Shown piece by piece: positions 1-5,676 of a stretch of DNA of 10,604 nt. The position numbers and the translations under genes are program-made. The notes below the pieces were generated by a model, which saw nothing but the letters and a program-made list of their open reading frames with translations, did not search any database and was not told the DNA's origin. Every line of letters starts with the position of its first letter. The stretch's first letter is position 1. Location of the stretch: positions 1-10,604 of the forward strand of contig JADLKP010000056.1 of NCBI GenBank assembly GCA_016838945.1. The letters run 5' to 3'. The DNA is from Methanobrevibacter sp. GTDB lineage: Archaea; Methanobacteriota; Methanobacteria; Methanobacteriales; Methanobacteriaceae.

Positions 1-146
1 ATAATAAAAAAATAAAGTTTTTAATAAATTATTTAATTAATTTAATAGAAGTATTGGGCTTTATTTTTGTTCATTATTATTTTTATTTAATATTTTATTC
101 TTTTTTCATTATTTAAATATCTTATATGGTTACATTTTTAAAAAGG

Positions 147-171
147 CAGTTGAAAACTGATATATTTTTTT
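147..171 (+). terminator. possible hairpin plus T-tract terminator
   Basis: CAGTT (147-151) and AACTG (155-159) form a 5-bp stem with a GAA loop, followed by TATA and a run of seven T's with a final C. It resembles an intrinsic terminator for a transcript entering from the left edge. The stem is short, and the left part of the window shows no gene for it to terminate, so this is tentative. Confidence 0.25.
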
Positions 172-274
172 CACTTGAAATGGCACTATTAGTTTTCAAA
201 TGCTCTGTCTTAATTATTATATATAGCAAAAATTAAATTATAATTTAACTTGAAAAAATTGTAATAAAATCAAT

Positions 275-299
275 GATCAAACTTAATTTCAAATTGATC
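275..299. repeat. inverted repeat GATCAA/TTGATC upstream of rpa
   Basis: GATCAA at 275-280 is matched by TTGATC at 294-299 with 13 bp between them, about 90 bp before the rpa start codon. It could be a dyad operator for rpa. In sequence this rich in A and T, a 6-bp dyad containing two G/C positions may also occur by chance. Confidence 0.25.
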
Positions 300-330
300 C
301 AAAATTAAATTGTTTAAATTAAGCAGATTA

Positions 331-340
331 TTATATTTTA
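331..340 (+). promoter_or_regulatory. probable TATA box for rpa
   Basis: TTATATTTTA lies about 50 bp before the rpa ATG. A start about 25 bp downstream would leave a leader of roughly 25-30 nt that contains the GAGGG ribosome binding site at 379-383. Other A/T runs nearby (for example 359-365) could serve, but they would leave almost no leader. Confidence 0.3.
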
Positions 341-389
341 TTAGATTATTTTTACTGAATTTATAATTTAAAAAATACGAGGGTTTGGT

Positions 390-2849
390 ATGGATAAAGA
401 ATTTTTCAATGGAATGAATTTGGCTGAAGATATAAGTGAAGAAGATTTCCAATACGTTAAAGAAGGTTGGGAAAAAGTTCAAGACGACATATCTAAAGAG
501 GAATTCATAGATAAATTTAATAAAGTTAAAGATGAGTATAAAGATGCTTCTTTTTTCAGTGATAAAGATTTCATAGATATGGTAGTTAATCCATTCACTG
601 GTGAAAAAACAGAACCGGTCACTGGTTTTGATGTAGAAACTCCAAAAACTATTGCTGAAGTTGAACCTGGAAATCAAGGTTTCAGCGTTATTGCAAGGGT
701 TATGGCTATTTCCAATCCAAAAATTTTCACTACAAGAAAAGGGGATGCTGGAAAGCTTGCAAACATGCAGATTGCTGACAATACTGGTGAAGTAAGGCTT
801 GTCCTTTGGACTGAAAACATCAAACATCTTAAGCATATCACTGAAGGGGATATTGTAGAGATTTCAGAAATAGATTGTAAGGATGGATTCAGAGGAGGCA
901 AAGAATTCCAGCTACGTCCTAGATCTTTGCTTAGAACAATTGACGAGTCAAGTGAAAACTGGCCTGATAACATTGCAGACTTCCCAGTTTACGAGGAAAA
1001 TATCATCTCAATTTCAGATATTGTTCCTGATGAGAAAGTAAGCATTATCGGAAGATTGATCAGAGCACCTGCTCCACACACTTATGAAAGCAATGGTAAG
1101 AAAGGAAAAGTCACCTCTCTTGAAATACAAGACAGCACTGGTAAGATCTCATACACCTTATGGAACAATGATGTGAAATTAGTAAGCAGCCTTGATTTGA
1201 AAGAAGGAGATATTGTCAAGATTCTCAATGAACAATCAAGAGAAAGAAATGGTGAACTCTCATTATCTCACTGGGATGGCAGAATCCTTAAAGCTGAAGG
1301 GGATTTCGATATTCCTGAATATGAAGAGAACATCATAAAAATCGGCAATGCTCAAGAGATTAAAGATGTCAGCTTAATAGGTATTGTAACTAAAATCCAA
1401 GACACTATCACATTCGATAGGCAGGATGGAACCAAAGGTTATGTGAAATCAATCGAAATTACAGATGATACCGGCTCCATAAGAGTTACTCTTTGGGGTG
1501 ACGACACTAAACTTAAAGTGTCCAAAGGAGATGTTCTTAAGGTCATCGGAGGAAATATTGAGTATGACGATTATGCAACCAGCGGTTATAGGGTAAATAC
1601 AAACTGGAATACTGAATTAAGAGTCAATCCAGATGAAAACCAAGATCTTATTGAAGGATTGAATGAAATTTCAAGCAAATTAGGCCCAATAACCATTAGT
1701 GAAGTTCAAGATCATGAAGATGATGGAGAAGAGGTTGACATCATTGGCAGATTAATAACAATCAACGATTCCCATTCCTTCCAAAGGGATGATGGCTCAA
1801 CAGGTTTCGTTCGTTCTGGTGATATAGCGGATTCCACTGGAAAGGTCAGAATTTCATTTTGGGATGACAAGGCGGAAGTAGATTATGGCATAGGTAAAGC
1901 ATATCAAGTTGAAAACGCAAGAACCAGACTTGGAATGTATGAAGTTGAGCTCAATGTTGGCAAAACAACCAGAGTGATTGAACTTACCGATGTTGAATCT
2001 TCTGATTTGCCTTCCTTTGAAGAATTGGAAGAACAAATTTATGTAACCAAGAAAATCGATGATTTAGATGAAGATGACATGAATATCAAGGTTGTAGCAA
2101 GAATCTTGGAACTTGAAGATATTCGTGAATTTGAAAGACAGGACGGTACAAAAGGTCGTGTCAGAAACATGACTGTTGGTGATGTTTCTGGATTTATAGC
2201 TGTTACACTATGGGATGACAAGACTGATATTCCTTATGACCTCAATGAGGCAATCAAAATTCAAAATCCACGTATAAACTATAATGACAGATCCAACCGT
2301 TTAGAGTTATCCATTGGTAATGCTACAAACATTTTGCAACCTTCTTATAAGGAATTGGAAAACCTTCCAGACATTGAAGAATTGCAAGAAACCTTATACA
2401 CTTCCAAGGACATTGCAAGTCTTGAATTGGAAGACAGAAATGTGAGAGTAACAGGTGTATTCTCAGAACCTTATATCCAAAGGATGCTAATTCCAAAATG
2501 TCCTATCTGTAACCACAATATTGAAGATGAGGAAGATGAAGAATGTCCAAATTGTGGAAACTACATAGATAAACCAAAATATCTTTTAATGCTTCCTGGT
2601 AAAATCACTGACGATACTGGTGAGATTCAAGTTACCTTCTACAATGAATTGGTAGAAGAATTGCTTGACATGAAACATGATGATATCGTAGCCTTATATG
2701 AGGAAGGAGACGGAGACTTCGGATTCATGGAAACTAAAGTGATGGATATTGATGGCAATACCTTAGAATTGCTTGCAGATATTACTTACAACAATTATGA
2801 TGAAGAGATAAAACTTAGGCCAAAAAGAATTTTCAAAAATGAATACTAA
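390..2849 (+). CDS. rpa: Replication protein A, multi-OB-fold ssDNA-binding protein with zinc finger
   Basis: This 819-residue protein is an archaeal single-stranded DNA-binding protein of the RPA family, acting in replication, recombination and repair. About 90 acidic, helix-rich residues lead into what I read as six tandem OB folds starting near residues 98, 217, 327, 449, 566 and 685. Five of them carry the repeated signature of an I/V-x-D-x-T/S-G strand followed by a tryptophan (W140, W258, W369, W491, W608). The last fold has TFY at 749-751 instead and contains a C4 zinc finger, C704-x2-C707-x11-C719-x2-C722, within an Asp/Glu-rich loop. M. thermautotrophicus RPA is known as a single polypeptide with several OB domains and a zinc finger; this one seems longer. 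The start is supported by GAGGG six bases upstream. It is followed by radA, a functional partner, after 115 bp. Confidence 0.93.
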   Translation: MDKEFFNGMNLAEDISEEDFQYVKEGWEKVQDDISKEEFIDKFNKVKDEYKDASFFSDKDFIDMVVNPFTGEKTEPVTGFDVETPKTIAEVEPGNQGFSVIARVMAISNPKIFTTRKGDAGKLANMQIADNTGEVRLVLWTENIKHLKHITEGDIVEISEIDCKDGFRGGKEFQLRPRSLLRTIDESSENWPDNIADFPVYEENIISISDIVPDEKVSIIGRLIRAPAPHTYESNGKKGKVTSLEIQDSTGKISYTLWNNDVKLVSSLDLKEGDIVKILNEQSRERNGELSLSHWDGRILKAEGDFDIPEYEENIIKIGNAQEIKDVSLIGIVTKIQDTITFDRQDGTKGYVKSIEITDDTGSIRVTLWGDDTKLKVSKGDVLKVIGGNIEYDDYATSGYRVNTNWNTELRVNPDENQDLIEGLNEISSKLGPITISEVQDHEDDGEEVDIIGRLITINDSHSFQRDDGSTGFVRSGDIADSTGKVRISFWDDKAEVDYGIGKAYQVENARTRLGMYEVELNVGKTTRVIELTDVESSDLPSFEELEEQIYVTKKIDDLDEDDMNIKVVARILELEDIREFERQDGTKGRVRNMTVGDVSGFIAVTLWDDKTDIPYDLNEAIKIQNPRINYNDRSNRLELSIGNATNILQPSYKELENLPDIEELQETLYTSKDIASLELEDRNVRVTGVFSEPYIQRMLIPKCPICNHNIEDEEDEECPNCGNYIDKPKYLLMLPGKITDDTGEIQVTFYNELVEELLDMKHDDIVALYEEGDGDFGFMETKVMDIDGNTLELLADITYNNYDEEIKLRPKRIFKNEY

Positions 2850-2880
2850 GTTTTTCTATTCATTTTATTTTTATTTTTAT
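2850..2880 (+). terminator. T-rich putative terminator after rpa
   Basis: The 30 bases directly after the rpa stop are almost all T, broken by single A, C or G bases, with no hairpin. Archaeal RNA polymerase can terminate on U-rich runs alone, so this may end the rpa transcript before radA. It is inferred from composition only. Confidence 0.35.
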
Positions 2881-2953
2881 AAAATTCAAAAATATTATTT
2901 TAATAATTTAGAAGTATTTGAAATTGACGAACTTTAATAAAATTTATTTAATG

Positions 2954-2960
2954 GGTTGAT
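2954..2960 (+). promoter_or_regulatory. ribosome binding site that fixes the radA start
   Basis: GGTTGAT sits four bases before the ATG at 2965 and resembles the archaeal GGTGAT Shine-Dalgarno with one inserted T. An in-frame TTG at 2956 would add three residues, but it lies inside this site, so the ATG is the better start. The resulting N-terminus, MVELEDLP, is the form I expect for RadA in this order. Confidence 0.55.
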
Positions 2961-2964
2961 AATT

Positions 2965-3900
2965 ATGGTAGAACTTGAAGACTTACCTAACGTTGGAGAA
3001 AAAACAGCTGAAAAATTAAGAGAAGCTGGTTTTGCTGATATGATGAGATTGGCTACTGCTACTGCTAAGGAATTATCTGTGAAAGCAGAGATAGGTGAAG
3101 GTGTAGCTGAAAAAGTTATTGAAGCTGCACGTAGAGCAGAAAAAATTGATTTCGAAACTGCATTCGATGTAATGGAAAGAAGACGTGATGTTGGCCGTAT
3201 TACTACTGGTAGTAAAGGTGTTGACGAATTAATCGGTGGAGGAATCGAAACTCAAGCTATTACTGAAGTATTCGGTGAATTCGGATCAGGTAAAAGTCAA
3301 ATTTCTCATGAATTGGCTGTAACTGTTCAATTGCCTAAGGAAAAAGGGGGATTAGATGGTGAATGTGTATTCATTGATACTGAAAACACTTTCAGACCTG
3401 AAAGGGTAGAACAAATCGCAGATGCATTTGGTCTTGACCATGAGGAAGTATTAAGAAAAATCCACATTGCAAGAGCATTCAACTCTTCTCACCAAATCTT
3501 AATGGCTGAAAAGATCAATGAATTAATCCAAAGTGGCGTAAATGTAAGATTGGTAATTGTAGACTCTCTTATGGCACACTTCAGAGCAGAATATGTCGGA
3601 AGGGAATCCTTAGCAGTAAGACAGCAAAAATTAAACCAACACTTGCATGCGTTGCAACAAGTGGCTAACACTTATAATGTAGCTGTTTTCTTAACTAACC
3701 AAGTTCAAGCAAGGCCTGACGCTTTCTTCGGAAGTCCGACAAAAGCTATTGGAGGACACGTTTTAGGGCACGCTTCCACATACAGAATTTGGCTTAAAAA
3801 AGGTTTAGCAGGAAAAAGAATTGCTAGATTAGTAGACAGCCCACACTTACCAGAAGGAGAAGCTGTATTTAAAGTTACCACTGATGGTATTGTAGATTAA
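2965..3900 (+). CDS. radA: DNA repair and recombination protein RadA
   Basis: RadA is the archaeal RecA/Rad51 recombinase: it forms ATP-dependent filaments on ssDNA and drives homologous pairing and strand exchange. The 311-residue length is usual for the family. A helix-hairpin-helix DNA-binding domain is visible at residues 7-23 (LPNVGEKTAEKLREAGF). FETA at 63-66 matches the FxxA filament-polymerisation motif in the interdomain linker. Walker A is GEFGSGKS at 104-111, Walker B is LVIVD ending at D200, and the L2 DNA-binding loop region runs from NQVQARPD (245-252) to GGHVLGHA (263-270). No intein interrupts the Walker A or L2 regions, where some archaeal RadA proteins carry one. It follows rpa in the same direction, and the two products are expected to act together on ssDNA. 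The structured element at 3904 begins just after the stop. Confidence 0.97.
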   Translation: MVELEDLPNVGEKTAEKLREAGFADMMRLATATAKELSVKAEIGEGVAEKVIEAARRAEKIDFETAFDVMERRRDVGRITTGSKGVDELIGGGIETQAITEVFGEFGSGKSQISHELAVTVQLPKEKGGLDGECVFIDTENTFRPERVEQIADAFGLDHEEVLRKIHIARAFNSSHQILMAEKINELIQSGVNVRLVIVDSLMAHFRAEYVGRESLAVRQQKLNQHLHALQQVANTYNVAVFLTNQVQARPDAFFGSPTKAIGGHVLGHASTYRIWLKKGLAGKRIARLVDSPHLPEGEAVFKVTTDGIVD

Positions 3901-3903
3901 TTC

Positions 3904-4000
3904 CCCAAGCTTTTTCCAGGCCTTCGGCCTGCAAAAACCTTGACCAAAAATATTTTCACTAGTTGGGAGTAACTACTCTTAACTTTTCTTTTTTCATTTA
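3904..4000 (+). repeat. Dispersed structured 3'-flank element, copy A (after radA)
   Basis: This element recurs after glyA at 9314-9436. In order it has CCCAAGCTTTTT; a hairpin (3907-3941) with inner arms CAGGCC and GGCCTG around a TTC loop; AAAAACCTTGACCAAAA; TATTTTCACTAGTTG; a second hairpin (3962-3983); and a T-rich end closing with CATTTA. In the first hairpin the outer arms AAGCTTTTT and AAAAACCTT pair except for one C-C mismatch, which copy B shares. The inner arms differ from copy B yet still pair. It sits three bases after the radA stop codon, so it should lie in the 3' UTR. I do not recognise it as a named repeat family. Confidence 0.8.
3962..3995 (+). terminator. Hairpin plus T-tract terminator of radA
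   Basis: GTTGGGAGT (3962-3970) and ACTCTTAAC (3975-3983) form a 9-bp RNA stem with two G-U pairs and an AACT loop, followed by TTTTCTTTTTTC. The G-U pairs fit a structure in + strand RNA. It is the 3' end of copy A and probably terminates or stabilises the radA transcript. Confidence 0.6.
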
Positions 4001-4161
4001 ATAAAATAAAATTTTATTTTCATCCCACTATTTTTTTAATTTATATTTTTTTTAACTATATTTTTACAAAAACTATTTTAACTAATTTTAATAAATTAAA
4101 CCTATAAACTAATTTTACAAAATTACTTATTTTAAAATATTAAATTCTGCATGTTGATTAT
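4001..4161. other. AT-rich spacer before the AEC gene
   Basis: After the element comes A/T low-complexity sequence, including an 18-bp A/T-only palindrome at 4003-4020. TATAAA at 4103-4108 and an A/T run near 4130-4138 are both possible promoter cores for the transporter. GTTGAT at 4153-4158 is a weak ribosome binding site three bases before its ATG. No gene is seen. Confidence 0.4.
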
Positions 4162-5067
4162 ATGGATTATAGGATAATTATTGTTTCAATCATAGTCATG
4201 ATTTTAATAGGTGCATTATCTAAAAGAATAGGCCTATTGAAAGAAGAAGATGTCGAAACACTAAACAATATAGTAATCAATATAGCTCTACCATGTATGA
4301 TTTTCAATGCTTTGTATGATGCTGATGTTTCCTTACTTCCAAGATTAAGCATTTTAACAGTTTATATCTTAATCACTAGTTTAATTGTAGGGATATTAAC
4401 TTATTCACTACTTAAAATTTTAGGCTGGGGCAGGAAGAAAACTTGGAGCTTTATGGTGGTTGTGGTCTTAGGCAATACAGGTTTTTTAGGTTATCCGATC
4501 ACTCAAGGAATCTTTGGCAATGCAGGTCTTATAAGAGCAGTGTTCTGTGATGTTTCAACTTCAATTACATTTGTAATATTAAGCTTTATTTTGATTTTAA
4601 TATTTGGAGGAACAATGAAGACTGCTATCAAAAAAATCATTACCTTCATGCCTTTATGGGCAATAATTTTAGGGATAGTCTTCAATATTTTCCGCATTCC
4701 AATCACTCCTGTAGGATCTACTGTCGTAAGTTATTTGGCAGGTGCTACAATTCCTCTCATTATGATTTCATTAGGTTTGTCATTGAATATCAGAGGATTG
4801 AAAAATCATTTAAAGGAAGTGAGTTTGGCAGCTGTAATTAAATTGGTCATTTATCCATTGATCGCTTTAGGTATATTGTCTTTACTTCACATTACAGGAT
4901 TTAATCGCACTATCGGATTCATTGAAGCGACTATGTCTTCAGCCATGTTAGGTTTGGTGATAGTGATTACCTATAAGTTGGATTGGGAGTTGACATCTGA
5001 CTGCATTTTTACAACTACATTATTCAGTTTAGTTACTATTCCAATATTCCTAATGTTCATTCTTTAA
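4162..5067 (+). CDS. AEC-family transporter (auxin efflux carrier / malate permease-like)
   Basis: A 301-residue integral membrane protein of the auxin efflux carrier (AEC) family, known from bacteria, archaea and plants as secondary carriers of small organic anions. I count about ten hydrophobic segments, near residues 4-20, 36-53, 63-86, 96-118, 125-150, 161-181, 187-207, 222-245, 250-272 and 277-301, split by a more polar centre in the usual five-plus-five pattern. The family motif GNTGFLGYP is at 104-112 in the fourth segment, and LPCMIFNAL at 44-52 fits the second. The substrate cannot be read from sequence, and the neighbours give no help because no malate or amino-acid enzyme is adjacent. 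The start is the first in-frame ATG, with only a weak GTTGAT upstream. It is probably its own transcription unit, with structured sequence on both sides. Confidence 0.88.
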   Translation: MDYRIIIVSIIVMILIGALSKRIGLLKEEDVETLNNIVINIALPCMIFNALYDADVSLLPRLSILTVYILITSLIVGILTYSLLKILGWGRKKTWSFMVVVVLGNTGFLGYPITQGIFGNAGLIRAVFCDVSTSITFVILSFILILIFGGTMKTAIKKIITFMPLWAIILGIVFNIFRIPITPVGSTVVSYLAGATIPLIMISLGLSLNIRGLKNHLKEVSLAAVIKLVIYPLIALGILSLLHITGFNRTIGFIEATMSSAMLGLVIVITYKLDWELTSDCIFTTTLFSLVTIPIFLMFIL

Positions 5068-5074
5068 CGAACAT

Positions 5075-5130
5075 ATCAATGAGCCTTTAAGGTTTTAGTT
5101 GACCTAAATCTTGACCTTTATTGATTTTTA
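5075..5130 (+). terminator. Compound hairpin after the AEC gene, possible terminator
   Basis: Three stem segments nest: ATCAAT (5075-5080) with ATTGAT (5120-5125), AAGGT (5089-5093) with ACCTT (5114-5118), and TTTAG (5094-5098) with CTAAA (5104-5108), closing a TTGAC loop. A run of five T's follows. It begins eight bases after the stop codon. CTTGACC at 5111-5116 recalls the CTTGACC box of the radA/glyA elements, so it may be a diverged relative or an independent 3' structure. Confidence 0.4.
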
Positions 5131-5560
5131 GGGTGTTGCATAAAAGGTTACACTATCTTTTTTCTTAATGAAATCTATTTAATTTTTATTCTTGCAATCT
5201 ATTAATCTTATTTTTCTATAAAAAAGAATAATTTGGTTATTTTAATTGTGAAAAATAATATATTTTACTTGTTATTAATTTAGAGCTATTTTGACTATTA
5301 TTTTTGTTCAGATTTTTTTCAATTTTTAAAGGCTTATCCACCTTTCTTTGAATTTTTCAATATGAATTTTTAAAAATTTAGGCATATCAAAAAGTATTTT
5401 CTTTGCTCAAATAAAGGTTAAATTTCTTTTAGTTTTCTATAATAAATAATAATAATCTTTTTTAATTTATTATAATCCTAATTTATGAGTTGTAATTGAT
5501 TTTGCATATTTTAATCAATTTAAAATATTCTCATATATATACTTTACTCCTACTTATTTA
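5131..5560. other. Long AT-rich spacer, no gene recognised
   Basis: About 430 bp of A/T-rich sequence between the AEC 3' structure and the hdrA promoter. I see no coding frame with believable composition and no tRNA or recognisable RNA fold. Minor features are a weak stem AAAGG (5328-5332) with CCTTT (5341-5345) and a TATATATA-like run near 5533-5541 that could be a second upstream promoter. An unannotated small RNA cannot be excluded. Confidence 0.45.
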
Positions 5561-5562
5561 TA

Positions 5563-5576
5563 GAAACATTTATATA
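5563..5576 (+). promoter_or_regulatory. hdrA promoter (BRE plus TATA box)
   Basis: GAAACA (5563-5568) followed by TTTATATA (5569-5576) closely fits the archaeal BRE/TATA consensus of A-rich BRE plus TTTATATA. Transcription would start about 25 bp downstream, near 5600, giving a leader of roughly 75 nt. It is the best promoter match in the window, fitting an abundant methanogenesis enzyme. Confidence 0.75.
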
Positions 5577-5601
5577 CTCTTTTTTTAGAAAGATTAAACT
5601 G

Positions 5602-5656
5602 TCTAATATTTTATATATATAATATATTTAAAATTAGATCAAATGATTAATCATTT
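5602..5656 (+). promoter_or_regulatory. Dyads in the hdrA leader (possible operator)
   Basis: TCTAAT (5602-5607) and ATTAGA (5633-5638) form an inverted repeat around an A/T core. Directly after it, 5641-5656 (AAATGATTAATCATTT) is a perfect 16-bp palindrome. Both lie between the predicted transcription start and the ribosome binding site, a usual place for a repressor site in archaea. No regulator is identified in the window. Confidence 0.4.
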
Positions 5657-5658
5657 TA

Positions 5659-5673
5659 CTTGTACAAGGTGAT
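5659..5673 (+). promoter_or_regulatory. hdrA ribosome binding site overlapping a 10-bp palindrome
   Basis: AGGTGAT at 5667-5673 is a strong archaeal Shine-Dalgarno ending three bases before the ATG at 5677 and fixes that start. Its first two bases are part of the perfect palindrome CTTGTACAAG (5659-5668), so a protein bound there would cover the site. Confidence 0.6.
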
Positions 5674-5676
5674 TTA

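Larger units (their letters stand above)
1..389. other. AT-rich intergenic leader upstream of rpa
   Basis: I find no gene with plausible composition on either strand; long frames here are A/T low-complexity translations. The stretch holds a small hairpin with a T-tract (147-171), a 9-bp inverted repeat (150-158 with 191-199), a 6-bp inverted repeat (275-280 with 294-299) and probable rpa promoter sequence near 331-340. The T-tract hairpin could be the end of a transcript entering from the left, but no gene is visible there. Confidence 0.6.

Noticed and set aside
270..836. 188-residue - strand frame upstream of and within rpa
   Set aside because: About 450 bases lie antisense to rpa and the rest is A/T-rich leader; the protein is F/N/I/K-rich with no recognisable domain.
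2956..2964. TTG start giving three extra residues for RadA
   Set aside because: The TTG lies inside the ribosome binding site, while the ATG at 2965 has good spacing and gives the expected N-terminus.
4003..4020. 18-bp palindrome AAAATAAAATTTTATTTT after the radA element
   Set aside because: It is A/T-only low complexity with no G/C support and is absent from the equivalent place after copy B.
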